32,688 nucleotides of DNA from an uncultured Clostridia bacterium. GTDB taxonomy: Bacteria; Bacillota; Clostridia; Christensenellales; Borkfalkiaceae. The translations under genes and the position numbers were made by a program. Numbering within the stretch: the first letter of the stretch is position 1; each line of letters starts with the position of its first letter. The stretch lies in assembly GCA_944368215.1 (NCBI GenBank), contig CALVWX010000017.1, forward strand, positions 1-32,688, in the 5' to 3' direction. Below the pieces are notes generated by a model, which saw only the letters and a program-made list of their open reading frames with translations, did no database searches and was not told where the DNA came from. This document shows positions 1 through 6,772 of this stretch, piece after piece.

Positions 1-144
1 GTCGTGCCGCCTTCCTCTTCGTCGCCGCCGGGGTTGGTCGTGCCGCCTTCCTCTTCGTCGCCGCCGGGGTTGGTCGTGCCGCCTTCCTCTTCGTCGCCGC
101 CGGGGTTGGTCGTATCGCCTTCCTCTTCGTCGCCGCCGGGGTTG
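1..144. repeat. Four in-frame tandem copies of a 36-bp unit
   Basis: Copies lie at 1-36, 37-72, 73-108 and 109-144. The first three are identical and the fourth differs at two bases (gtcgtat for gtcgtgc). The unit is 12 codons, so copy-number change would keep the lipoprotein frame. The array probably continues left of the window. Confidence 0.95.
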
Positions 145-308
145 GTCGTATCGCCTTCGCCGTCCGTGTTGCCGTCGGTCTGTTCGTTATTGGTGCCGCC
201 GTCGGGTGGATTGGTACTCCCCTCGCCGCCGGCGCAGGCCGAACCGAATACGCAGGCCGCGCTTAAGACGAGCGAGGCCAACATCATTACAAGTTTTTTA
301 GCTTTCAT
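1..308 (-). CDS. Repeat-containing lipoprotein, N-terminal part (runs off the left edge)
   Basis: The first 102 codons are visible; the rest lies outside the window. The ATG at 308 follows a good ribosome site (CAGGAGTGG). The N-terminus is a lipoprotein-type signal: MKAKK, a hydrophobic stretch, and two possible lipidation cysteines, Cys19 (LSAAC) and Cys25 (FGSAC). After about residue 26 it becomes a low-complexity Gly/Asn/Asp/Glu/Thr region, then at least four copies of a 12-residue acidic unit (TNPGGDEEEGGT). Known: such acidic tracts often act as spacers lifting a domain away from the membrane. Any functional domain would be beyond the left edge, so no function can be given. The lipobox plus linker resembles the architecture of the large lipoprotein at 9425-12382. 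Surface anchoring is inferred. Confidence 0.75.
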   Translation of the reverse strand, partial: MKAKKLVMMLASLVLSAACVFGSACAGGEGSTNPPDGGTNNEQTDGNTDGEGDTTNPGGDEEEGDTTNPGGDEEEGGTTNPGGDEEEGGTTNPGGDEEEGGT

Positions 309-385
309 TTATAACCACTCCTGTCAATGCTTAAAAAGTCCGATTTGCGGCAAAAACTCATTACCGCAACCTTTTTACCGATTTT

Positions 386-414
386 ATCATATCACATAAA
401 ACATTTAGAAGCAA
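386..414 (-). promoter_or_regulatory. Sigma-70-type promoter for the repeat lipoprotein
   Basis: On the minus strand a -35 of TTGCTT (414-409) and a -10 of TATGAT (391-386) are separated by 17 nt. This gives a 5' UTR of roughly 70 nt before the ATG at 308. Confidence 0.55.
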
Positions 415-468
415 GCGTTTAGAGCCCGTCAATGTAATCATTTAACAGCAAATGTTTAATTTTTACAT

Positions 469-505
469 AAAAATAGCGGGCGGCGGTAATAAAACCGCCG
501 CCCGC
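469..505 (-). terminator. Intrinsic terminator of the hemolysin III-like gene
   Basis: Perfect 12-bp GC-rich stem (476-487 with 494-505) around an AATAAA loop. On the minus strand it is followed by TATTTTTATG. There is no T tract on the plus side, so it serves the gene ending at 539. Confidence 0.85.
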
Positions 506-517
506 ATTGCAGACTTG

Positions 518-557
518 ATTACATAAACATTAACAGAATTACATAAACATTAACAGA
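518..557. repeat. 20-bp tandem duplication at the 3' end of a gene
   Basis: ATTACATAAACATTAACAGA occurs twice back to back (518-537 and 538-557). The right copy holds the last codons and TAA stop of the hemolysin III-like gene. The left copy lies just after the stop. Confidence 0.95.
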
Positions 558-1237
558 AGAACGCTTACAAACTGGCATACCGAACCCGCGAGCACGAAAA
601 GATGCCATATGCTGTGCATATACGTGTGGTTTTTGCCCAAAGCGAAGAAAATTATGCCGAAGGTATACGCCAGCCCGCCCGCAAGCAGCCACGCAAAGCA
701 AGCCGTGGTGACGGTGGAGATAAGCATAGGGATAGCGGGAATTATCATCCAGCCCATAACCACGTACGCAATCATGGACAGCACTTTAACGGCTTTCCAG
801 CGCATATTTATGGCGTTGAAAGTTATGCCGAGCACGGCCATACCCCACTCTATGCCGAATATCACATACCCGAGCGTCGTGCCCCAAAACGGGATGAGGC
901 AGAACGGCGTGTAGCAGCCAGCAATGAGCACAAAAATGGTGCAATGGTCAAATACGCGGAACACGCGCTTGGCCCTGCCCGCAGGCAGGAAGTGATAGAG
1001 CGCGCTCATGGTGTAGAGCGCGATTATCGAAAACGAATAGACTCCCGCCGCCGCATATTTATTGGCCGTGGGATTGAATGACGCGACGATAAAGAGGGCT
1101 ATGCAGAAGGCAACGCCCAGACCGCCGCCGACTATGTGGGATATTGCGTTGAATAAATCCTCGCCCTTGCCGTAAACGGGTTCGGCGTGACGCAACTTTT
1201 TGCCGCCCGTAACCTCGGCATATAAAGTATGTTCCAT
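539..1237 (-). CDS. Hemolysin III / PAQR-family membrane protein
   Basis: 232 aa. The start at 1237 (MEHTLYAEV) is chosen because AAGGAGT (1250-1244) sits 6 nt upstream; a longer reading to 1306 has no such site. The protein is an integral membrane protein with about seven hydrophobic segments. Family signatures are present in order: SALYHFLP, FDHCTIFVLIAGCYTP, and near the C-terminus HSIWHLFVLAGS. The Ser, Asp and His residues of these motifs are the proposed metal site of the PAQR/CREST superfamily. Length fits the YqfA/hemolysin III family (about 210-230 aa). Known: bacterial members are called hemolysin III but their physiological role is poorly defined; metal-dependent hydrolase chemistry is suspected. 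The gene stands alone with its own terminator. Its extreme C-terminus (LLLMFM) lies in the 20-bp duplication. Confidence 0.9.
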   Translation of the reverse strand: MEHTLYAEVTGGKKLRHAEPVYGKGEDLFNAISHIVGGGLGVAFCIALFIVASFNPTANKYAAAGVYSFSIIALYTMSALYHFLPAGRAKRVFRVFDHCTIFVLIAGCYTPFCLIPFWGTTLGYVIFGIEWGMAVLGITFNAINMRWKAVKVLSMIAYVVMGWMIIPAIPMLISTVTTACFAWLLAGGLAYTFGIIFFALGKNHTYMHSIWHLFVLAGSVCQFVSVLLLMFM

Positions 1238-1374
1238 ATCTGTACTCCTTAAAAATGAAATGGGTTTTTGCAAAATAATGCAAGTGCAAGCTCCTGCGCG
1301 TTTCACTTCCGCACACGGACATTTGCCGCCGTAAAAAGATGAGCGCGCACAGGACGTTGCCTTGTTTCAATTAA

Positions 1375-1403
1375 ATTATAGCCAATCGCCGCCCAAAAAA
1401 CCA
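1375..1403 (-). promoter_or_regulatory. Possible promoter of the hemolysin III-like gene
   Basis: Minus-strand TATAAT (1380-1375). The 17-nt-spaced -35 is poor (TGGTTT, 1403-1398). The 5' UTR would be about 130 nt. Confidence 0.35.
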
Positions 1404-1651
1404 CCTACTTTTAAAATATGTTCTCTCCCCTTTCCTTCGTCCGCTCCACCGCCTGTTTAGCCCGCTCTACTGCTGGAATTTATTACTCTACCGGCGGTAG
1501 AGTTGCCCCGTTTTTGCGCAAAAAGTGCGCAAAAACGGGGCAAAACGGCCGGTATTCCGCCAAACGGCGGAAGGCGGTTTATAATAAAGCCGCAAAGGAA
1601 GCCGCGAACGCCCCGCAAGCGCGACGCAAGCACGGATGCCGTCTGGACGCG

Positions 1652-1692
1652 GCGCGCGGGCGGCATGAAAGCCGCCCGCGCGCACCGATTTT
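1652..1692 (+). terminator. Terminator-like hairpin without an obvious gene upstream
   Basis: Perfect 13-bp stem (1652-1664 with 1671-1683), ATGAAA loop, then ACCGATTTTT. No plus-strand gene precedes it, which leaves room for an unrecognised transcript starting near 1400-1500. Confidence 0.45.
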
Positions 1693-1844
1693 TGCCGTTT
1701 TGCACTTAAAAACCCGATTGTCTCCCGGCACAATTTTTTAAAAAATGAATGTTTAAATGCCTGGCCTTTGCGTTATAAAATAAGCGAACAGACTGATACC
1801 GCCGCTTGAATATACAATTATTTTTTGCGGCAAGGGAGGCATTA

Positions 1845-4421
1845 ATGGACGGAAACAAATTTACCCAAAGCAGCATTCAGGCGATTAACCGCTGCGAACG
1901 GCTAGCCCGCGAATACGGCAACAGCGCGATAACGCCGCTGCACATTTTATATTCGCTTTCCGACAAGGATTGCATAATACCGCGCATACTCATGCGCTCG
2001 GGAATAGATTCCGACGGGCTCATGCAGGCCGCAAAGGACGAAACAGAGCGCCTGCCCAAAGTTTCGGGCCCGGGCAGGGGCGATGTTTACATTTCTTCGG
2101 AGGCAAACGGCGTGTTCGCCTCCGCGGAAAAGATTGCTTCGGGCATGAAGGACGATTACATTTCGGTAGAGCATATTTTCCTCGCCCTGATTGACTGCGG
2201 GGATTCAAAGGTGCAGTCTCTCTTCTCCCGCTTCGGCGTTACGAAGAACGCCTTTCTGCAAGGGCTGAAGCAAGTGCGCGGCAACACCAACGTTACGACC
2301 GACAACCCCGAAGAGACATACGAAGCGCTTGAAAAATACGGTTCAGACCTGACCGCCGCGGCAAGGCGGCACAAGCTTGAACCCGTGATAGGGCGCGACG
2401 AAGAGATAAGAAACGTAATACGCATACTTTCGCGCAAAACCAAAAATAACCCCGTGCTGATAGGCGAACCCGGCGTGGGCAAGACGGCCATTGCCGAAGG
2501 CCTCGCCCAGCGAATAGTAAAGGGCGACGTGCCCGAAGGGCTTAAGAACAAAACGCTCTTCGCCCTCGATATGGGCGCGCTCGTTGCGGGCGCAAAGTAC
2601 CGCGGCGAGTTCGAAGAAAGATTAAAGGCCGTTTTAGGCGAAGTATCCAAGTCCGAAGGCAGAATAATACTCTTCATAGACGAGTTGCACACCGTAGTGG
2701 GCGCGGGCAAGACCGAAGGCGCCATGGACGCGGGCAACCTTTTAAAGCCCATGCTGGCGCGCGGCGAACTGCACTGCATAGGCGCCACCACTTTAGACGA
2801 GTACAGGAAGTATATCGAAAAAGACCCCGCCCTCGCCCGCCGTTTCCAGCCCGTAATGGTTGACGAACCGACGGTTGAGGACACCATTTCCATTCTCCGC
2901 GGCCTTAAAGAGAGGTTTGAAATATTCCACGGCGTGCGCATCCACGACGATGCGCTCGTAGCCGCGGCAACCCTTTCAAACCGCTATATTACCGACCGTT
3001 TCCTGCCCGACAAGGCCATTGACCTCGTCGACGAAGCGGCGGCCATGATAAGGACGGAGATAGATTCCATGCCTTCCGAGATGGACGCGCTAAACCGCAG
3101 GATACTTCAGCTCGAAGTTGAGGAAAAGGCGCTCTCCAAGGAGAAGGACAACGTTTCGGCCGCGCGGCTTGAGACAATAAAAAAACAGCTTGCCGACGAC
3201 AAGGAACAGTTTGCCGCCATGAAGACAAAGTGGGACGACGAAAAACAGGCCATTCACGCCGAAAAAGACCTCAAGGAAAAAATCGATTCCATGAAGGCGG
3301 AGATTGATTCCGCGACCAACAACGGCGACTTTGAAAAGGCCGCCCGCCTGAGATACGGCGAGCTGCCCGGACTTGAAAAACAGCTTGAACAGGCAAAATC
3401 GAAAGTTGCGGGCGACGGCGCCCTTTTGCAGGACGAAGTCACCGAAGAACAGATAAACGAAATAGTTTCGCGCTGGACGGGCATACCCGTTGCGCGCCTT
3501 AAAGAGGGCGAACGCGAAAAGATTATGCACCTTCCCGACGACCTGCACAAGCGCGTTGTCGGTCAGGATGAAGCCGTGAAGAAGGTTTCGGAGGCCATAC
3601 TGCGCTCGCGCGCGGGCATTTCCGACCCGGCAAGGCCGATAGGTTCCTTCCTGTTCCTCGGCCCGACGGGCGTCGGCAAAACGGAACTTGCAAAAGCTCT
3701 GGCCGAGAATTTGTTCGACGACGAAAAGAACATTATAAGAATAGACATGTCGGAGTACATGGAAAAGTTTTCAGTCTCCCGTCTCGTCGGCGCGCCTCCC
3801 GGATACGTCGGTTACGAGGAGGGCGGCGCTTTAACCGAGGCCGTGCGCAGAAAGCCCTATTCCATCGTGCTCTTCGACGAAATCGAAAAGGCCCACCCCG
3901 ACGTATTCAACATTCTTTTGCAGATTCTCGACGACGGCAGGGTGACCGACTCGCAGGGCCGCACGGTTGACTTCAAGAACACAATTATAATCCTCACCTC
4001 CAACCTCGGCTCTTCGGATATAATCGAAGGCATTGAAAACGGCGAAATTTCCAAGGCCGCGCAGGATAAGGTGTATGCAATTCTGAAGAGATCATTCCGC
4101 CCCGAATTTTTGAACAGGCTGGACGAAATTATAATGTTCAAGCCGCTGACCGAAGACAACATCAAGGGCATAGTCGATATCCTCCTCTCGCGCCTTGCAA
4201 AGAGGCTTGAAGCCGAAAACCTGAAGCTTGAAGTAACCCCCGAAGCCAAGGATTATATCGCAACCAACGGCTACGACAACATTTACGGCGCCCGTCCTTT
4301 GAAAAGATTTATTCAGACACGCGCCGAAACGCCCATAGCCAAGTTCATAATAGGCGGCAACCCGCAGGCCGGCACCACCATCACTCTGGACGTCAACGCC
4401 GACGGGCTGTATATAAAATAA
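1845..4421 (+). CDS. clpB: ClpB disaggregase (AAA+ chaperone)
   Basis: 858 aa, a normal ClpB length. The start at 1845 ([10 protein letters not shown]) follows GGGAGG at 5-nt spacing; an ATG 13 codons upstream has no good site. Domains: a Clp N-domain (about 1-150); NBD1 with Walker [10 protein letters not shown] near residue 207 and Walker B FIDELH near 277; a long charged middle coiled-coil (about 400-530) that separates ClpB from ClpA/ClpX; NBD2 with GPTGVGKTE near 606 and the substrate-threading loop GYVGYEEGG near 653; and a C-terminal small domain with NRLDEIIMF and GARPLKR. Known role: a cytosolic hexamer that pulls proteins out of aggregates with DnaK/DnaJ/GrpE; the middle domain binds DnaK. 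The ClpP-binding IGF/L loop was not seen. The gene is monocistronic and ends in a strong bidirectional terminator. Heat-shock control is expected from the family, but no known operator is visible. Confidence 0.97.
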   Translation: MDGNKFTQSSIQAINRCERLAREYGNSAITPLHILYSLSDKDCIIPRILMRSGIDSDGLMQAAKDETERLPKVSGPGRGDVYISSEANGVFASAEKIASGMKDDYISVEHIFLALIDCGDSKVQSLFSRFGVTKNAFLQGLKQVRGNTNVTTDNPEETYEALEKYGSDLTAAARRHKLEPVIGRDEEIRNVIRILSRKTKNNPVLIGEPGVGKTAIAEGLAQRIVKGDVPEGLKNKTLFALDMGALVAGAKYRGEFEERLKAVLGEVSKSEGRIILFIDELHTVVGAGKTEGAMDAGNLLKPMLARGELHCIGATTLDEYRKYIEKDPALARRFQPVMVDEPTVEDTISILRGLKERFEIFHGVRIHDDALVAAATLSNRYITDRFLPDKAIDLVDEAAAMIRTEIDSMPSEMDALNRRILQLEVEEKALSKEKDNVSAARLETIKKQLADDKEQFAAMKTKWDDEKQAIHAEKDLKEKIDSMKAEIDSATNNGDFEKAARLRYGELPGLEKQLEQAKSKVAGDGALLQDEVTEEQINEIVSRWTGIPVARLKEGEREKIMHLPDDLHKRVVGQDEAVKKVSEAILRSRAGISDPARPIGSFLFLGPTGVGKTELAKALAENLFDDEKNIIRIDMSEYMEKFSVSRLVGAPPGYVGYEEGGALTEAVRRKPYSIVLFDEIEKAHPDVFNILLQILDDGRVTDSQGRTVDFKNTIIILTSNLGSSDIIEGIENGEISKAAQDKVYAILKRSFRPEFLNRLDEIIMFKPLTEDNIKGIVDILLSRLAKRLEAENLKLEVTPEAKDYIATNGYDNIYGARPLKRFIQTRAETPIAKFIIGGNPQAGTTITLDVNADGLYIK

Positions 4422-4472
4422 TGCATTGACCGCCGCATATATGCGGGGCAATAACTAAAAATATGGAACAAT

Positions 4473-4514
4473 AAAAAAATCCGCGGCGTGGATATCCCCT
4501 CCGCGGATTTTTTT
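4473..4514. terminator. Terminator after clpB, possibly bidirectional
   Basis: Perfect 14-bp stem (AAAAAAATCCGCGG at 4473-4486 with 4501-4514) around a 14-nt loop. The stem carries A7 on one side and T7 on the other, so it can act in both directions. Confidence 0.9.
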
Positions 4515-4556
4515 ACTTAAGCCCCGACATATGCGCCAATCAACGCAATATAAACA

Positions 4557-4754
4557 AAAGGAGCATGGCAAAACCATACTCCTTTATTTTTTTAATTTAC
4601 GTCGCAAGTGAACCCGCGCCTTTATAGCTTCACCTTATTGTAACGCGGCGCAACGCGCCGCGTTCTGAAAAAATTGAAGATGCAAGCAAAATTAAAGGAG
4701 CATAGGCAAAACTATGCTCCCATTTATTCTAAATAAATTAACGGCGCAAGTGAA
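4557..4754. repeat. Two imperfect direct copies of a hairpin module
   Basis: Copy A has a stem at 4557-4568 / 4574-4585 with one mismatch. Copy B has a perfect stem at 4697-4705 / 4712-4720. Both have the form GGAGCAT-GCAAAA-loop-CTCC, followed by an AT-rich stretch and then CGCAAGTGAA (4603-4612 and 4745-4754). Spacing between copies is about 140 bp. Copy A is followed by TTTATTTTTTT and could terminate plus-strand transcripts. Confidence 0.65.
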
Positions 4755-4879
4755 GTCACGCCTTCACGCAGCGCAACCCAATTTGCGAACCCTTTCGCCT
4801 CAGCGAGGTGAATTGCCGCGATTATTTAATCGTGGGCCAAATCATATCGCGGCAAGAGGAGCCGGCTCCTCAGATAACG

Positions 4880-4913
4880 AAAAGTGGATGGCTTCGGCCA
4901 AACCACCACTTTT
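4880..4913 (-). terminator. Probable weak terminator of the SDR gene
   Basis: AAAAGTGG (4880-4887) pairs with CCACTTTT (4906-4913), with GGC-TTCG-GCC as an inner stem. On the minus strand the descending arm ends in TTTT. It lies 11 nt beyond the SDR stop. Confidence 0.5.
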
Positions 4914-4923
4914 GTTAACACTT

Positions 4924-5724
4924 TTATTGAGGCTGTTTGCCGATATAAGCCAGAATACCGCCGTCCACATACAGAATGTGGCCGTTTACGGCGTTGGACG
5001 CGTCGGATGCGAGGAACACTGCGGGACCTGCGAGCTCGTCCGCCTCTAACCAGCGGCCTGCAGGAGTCTTTGCGCAGATGAACGAATCGAAGGGATGACG
5101 GGAACCGTCGGGCTGGCGTTCGCGCAGGGGAGCCGTCTGAGGAGTGGCGATATAGCCGGGGCCGATGGCGTTGCACTGAATGTTGTAGCCGCCGTATTCG
5201 GAGCATATGTTGCGGGTAAGCATTTTAAGGCCGCCCTTTGCAGCAGCATACGCGGATACGGTTTCGCGGCCGAGTTCGCTCATCATGGAGCAGATGTTTA
5301 TAATCTTGCCGTGGCCCTTTTTGATCATTGAGGGCAGAACTGCCTTTGCTACGATGAAAGGCGCGTTGAGGTCGACGTCGATTACCTGACGGAAATCTGC
5401 CGCGGACATTTCGAGCATGGGAATTCTCTTGATGATGCCTGCGTTGTTGACGAGGATATCGATTACGCCCACTTCCTTTTCGATTTTAGCGACCATTTCC
5501 TGAACGGCGGCTTCGTCGCAGACGTTGCATACATAGCCGTGAGCTTCGATGCCGTCGGCCTTGTAAGATGCAATTCCTTTTTCCACAAGATCGGGCTTGA
5601 TATCGCAGAAGGTGATGGTTGCGCCCGCTGCGGCAAGGCCTTTGGCGATGGCGTAGCCTATGCCGTAGGTGCCGCCGGTTACCATTGCGATTTTACCGTC
5701 GAGTCTGAAATCTTCCATTTTCAT
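4924..5724 (-). CDS. SDR oxidoreductase, gluconate 5-dehydrogenase / KduD-like
   Basis: 266 aa. The start at 5724 (MKMEDFRLDG) follows AAGGAGA at 9-nt spacing. It is a classical short-chain dehydrogenase: NAD(P)-binding TGGTYGIG at 16-23, NNAG at 93-96, and the catalytic set Asn120, Ser146, Tyr159 and Lys163 (YAAAK). The pattern over its length (N-terminal FRLDGKIAMVTGG, late GRWLEADELAGPAVFLASD, NGHILYVDGG) fits the group annotated gluconate 5-dehydrogenase or 2-deoxy-D-gluconate 3-dehydrogenase (KduD). These interconvert keto and hydroxy sugar acids in the cytosol. Exact substrate cannot be read from the sequence. No kduI, sugar-acid kinase or aldolase is adjacent, so the pathway is unsupported locally. 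The pectinesterase-like lipoprotein 4 kb away makes uronate breakdown a reasonable inference. It is a single-gene unit with its own promoter. Confidence 0.85.
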   Translation of the reverse strand: MKMEDFRLDGKIAMVTGGTYGIGYAIAKGLAAAGATITFCDIKPDLVEKGIASYKADGIEAHGYVCNVCDEAAVQEMVAKIEKEVGVIDILVNNAGIIKRIPMLEMSAADFRQVIDVDLNAPFIVAKAVLPSMIKKGHGKIINICSMMSELGRETVSAYAAAKGGLKMLTRNICSEYGGYNIQCNAIGPGYIATPQTAPLRERQPDGSRHPFDSFICAKTPAGRWLEADELAGPAVFLASDASNAVNGHILYVDGGILAYIGKQPQ

Positions 5725-5768
5725 AGTTAAAATTCTCCTTAAATGGTAATTTTTTTCTGAACACTTTA

Positions 5769-5797
5769 AGTATATCACATTTGCCGCCAAAATACAA
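5769..5797 (-). promoter_or_regulatory. Promoter of the SDR gene
   Basis: Minus strand TTGTAT (5797-5792), 17 nt, TATACT (5774-5769). It lies about 45 nt upstream of the start codon at 5724. Confidence 0.6.
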
Positions 5798-5894
5798 TGA
5801 AAAATAGTTGAATTTTTGTGTACCTTTTCACAATAATCAAAGCCGGCAAAAATTTTTGGGAGTTGACGAACGTTGTTTAATTTTTATCCCCCTT

Positions 5895-6016
5895 GTCATC
5901 TTGAGCGGAGCACGGAGGGCCTGCCCGACGTGCGCAGTCGAAAGATATTGTTTGATTATAACCAAGCAAGATACATTCGACTACGCAGGGTTTCACCCTG
6001 CTTCGCTCAGTATGAC
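5895..6016. repeat. 122-bp imperfect inverted-repeat element (MITE/REP-like)
   Basis: The left end reads GTCATCTTGAGCGGAGCA and the reverse complement of the right end reads GTCATACTGAGCGAAGCA. Inner segments also match as inverted copies (GCAGTCGAAAGATATTG against CGTAGTCGAATGTATCTTG). The whole element can fold into one long hairpin. It has no open reading frame. Similar GTCAT-CTGAGCG-AGTCGAA palindromic repeats are scattered in many bacterial genomes. Whether it is mobile cannot be told from one copy. Confidence 0.7.
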
Positions 6017-6066
6017 GCTGCGGATTTAGATTACACATCTTTGAATACCTAAAAATTTTATACCGG

Positions 6067-6095
6067 TTGACAATTTGAAATTTTTGGATTATAAT
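6067..6095 (+). promoter_or_regulatory. Consensus promoter driving the Mg2+ riboswitch and mgtA
   Basis: TTGACA (6067-6072), exactly 17 nt, TATAAT (6090-6095). Both hexamers are perfect. The predicted start (about 6102) is right at the 5' edge of the riboswitch. Confidence 0.93.
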
Positions 6096-6100
6096 ATAGA

Positions 6101-6255
6101 CGAAAAATCGTTAGGTGAGGCTATTACAGCGGATACGGACTGTTGCCGCAAAGTGAAGGAGACTTCACGCGTTGGTATGAACAGGTTGCATCGATTCAAG
6201 GTGCAGCATAAAACAGTTTCATTGCCCTGCAAAGCTAAAACTCGGACGGAAAAAT
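6101..6255 (+). promoter_or_regulatory. M-box (ykoK leader) Mg2+ riboswitch
   Basis: The conserved M-box blocks occur in the right order: CGTTAGGTGAGGCT (6109-6122), CTGTTGCCGC followed by a small hairpin with GGAGACTTCACGC, GTTGGTATGAACAGG, and the 3' block TGCCCTGCAAAGCTAAAACTC closing the structure. Known: this RNA binds several Mg2+ ions; when Mg2+ is plentiful it folds compactly and the downstream terminator forms, switching off Mg2+ transporters. The terminator at 6272 and the MgtA-type ATPase downstream agree with that mode. Exact helix ends were judged by eye. Confidence 0.92.
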
Positions 6256-6271
6256 AATTATTTTGCTTTCC

Positions 6272-6309
6272 AGCCGCGCATCGCCTGCGATGCGCGGCTT
6301 ATTTTATTT
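6272..6309 (+). terminator. Riboswitch expression-platform terminator
   Basis: Perfect 12-bp stem AGCCGCGCATCG (6272-6283) with 6288-6299, CCTG loop, then TATTTTATTT. It stands directly after the M-box, as expected for an OFF-type transcriptional switch. Confidence 0.88.
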
Positions 6310-6321
6310 AAGGAGAAATAT

Positions 6322-6408
6322 ATGGAAAGTTGTTACAGTTGTAATCGGATATTTATTCTTCGGGAGAAAAAAACGGGCGGACCGCGCAAAGGCCGCGCCC
6401 GCGCTTGA
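6322..6408 (+). CDS. Putative 28-aa leader peptide before mgtA
   Basis: The ATG at 6322 follows AAGGAG (6310-6315) at 6-nt spacing, and the frame runs 28 codons to TGA at 6406-6408. The peptide begins MESCYSCNRIF and is basic at its end (PRKGRARA). It lies between the riboswitch terminator and a second terminator whose stem starts 14 nt after the stop codon. A ribosome finishing here would sit at that stem's edge. The segment GGCCGC (6391-6396) inside the ORF is complementary to GCGGCC in both arms of the second hairpin, so translation-dependent attenuation is possible. Known parallel: Salmonella mgtA carries a leader peptide (MgtL); no sequence similarity is claimed. Real translation is unproven. 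Confidence 0.5.
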   Translation: MESCYSCNRIFILREKKTGGPRKGRARA

Positions 6409-6422
6409 ACATGCTGCGCTTT

Positions 6423-6455
6423 GCGGCCGCTCCCGACGGGAGCGGCCGCTTTTTT
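6423..6455 (+). terminator. Second, tandem terminator in the mgtA leader
   Basis: Perfect 12-bp stem GCGGCCGCTCCC (6423-6434) with 6438-6449, 3-nt loop, then T6 (6450-6455). It has textbook strength and lies about 160 nt before the mgtA start, so it must be controlled or read through for mgtA to be made. Confidence 0.85.
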
Positions 6456-6490
6456 ATAATATTTTGCAGAAAATAATTAAGGAGGTTTTT

Positions 6491-6772
6491 ATGAATTCCG
6501 GCAACGGCACCCGACGAAGCACACAAACTGCATACATGCATAGCCGCGGCGCCGCGCACTGCGCCCGGGACCGCAATGCAGATGTGCTTCTCCGAAAAAA
6601 CAAGGAGGTACATATGAATGAAAAAGAATCTTACCGCAAGAAAAAAATTTACCGCGCGCAAATTGCACGAAAAGGCATTGAAAAGCGCGCTCGGCAAGCA
6701 GACTTCGGAAATGCTGAAGTACTCCGCAACCCACTCGGCAGAAAGCGTTTTAAAGCTTTTAAACTGCAATGA
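6491..6772 (+). CDS. Possible second leader ORF overlapping the mgtA start out of frame
   Basis: The ATG at 6491 has a strong AAGGAGG (6479-6485) 5 nt upstream, and the frame stays open for 93 codons. It ends at TGA 6770-6772, 155 nt inside mgtA in another frame. An internal ATG in this frame (6614) shares the mgtA ribosome site. The predicted protein is Arg/Lys-rich with no recognisable domain, so it is unlikely to be a conventional protein. Its value, if translated, may be to set ribosome traffic over the mgtA start. It may equally be a chance frame behind a real ribosome site. Confidence 0.25.
   Translation: MNSGNGTRRSTQTAYMHSRGAAHCARDRNADVLLRKNKEVHMNEKESYRKKKIYRAQIARKGIEKRARQADFGNAEVLRNPLGRKRFKAFKLQ

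Larger units (their letters stand above)
1238..1844. other. Gene-free gap with a cluster of perfect hairpins
   Basis: No convincing gene is visible in these 607 bp. Several perfect inverted repeats lie close together: 1486-1502 (8-bp arms, 1-nt centre), 1505-1541 (15-bp arms GCCCCGTTTTTGCGC, 7-nt loop), 1555-1572 (7-bp arms, 4-nt loop) and 1652-1683 (13-bp arms, 6-nt loop). No CIRCE element (TTAGCACTC-N9-GAGTGCTAA) or CtsR heptad pair was found before clpB. The cluster could be a structured RNA, a remnant of a palindromic repeat, or terminators. Confidence 0.6.
4422..4923. other. Gene-free, palindrome-rich region between clpB and the SDR gene
   Basis: Apart from the clpB terminator and the two hairpin modules, it contains a 10-bp-arm hairpin at 4642-4664, TTGCCGCGAT/ATCGCGGCAA arms flanking about 4812-4855, a perfect 16-bp palindrome at 4856-4871 (GAGGAGCCGGCTCCTC), and the stem at 4880-4913. 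No coding sequence in it has a credible start or family resemblance. Confidence 0.6.

Noticed and set aside
1-144. 36-bp repeats as a CRISPR array
   Set aside because: The unit length fits CRISPR repeats but there are no spacers; copies are directly adjacent and form in-frame codons of a lipoprotein.
602-1081. Plus-strand frame opposite the hemolysin III-like gene
   Set aside because: It is antisense to a clear membrane-protein gene, and its His/Arg/Ala-rich product is typical of a shadow frame.
2156-2941. Long antisense open frame inside clpB
   Set aside because: It is a codon-bias shadow on the opposite strand of a well-conserved gene, with no ribosome site or family resemblance. The same holds for antisense frames within mgtA (6353-7819 and 8213-9088).
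4714-5049. Plus-strand frame over the palindromic region
   Set aside because: It starts inside a hairpin repeat, lacks a ribosome site and runs antisense into the SDR gene.
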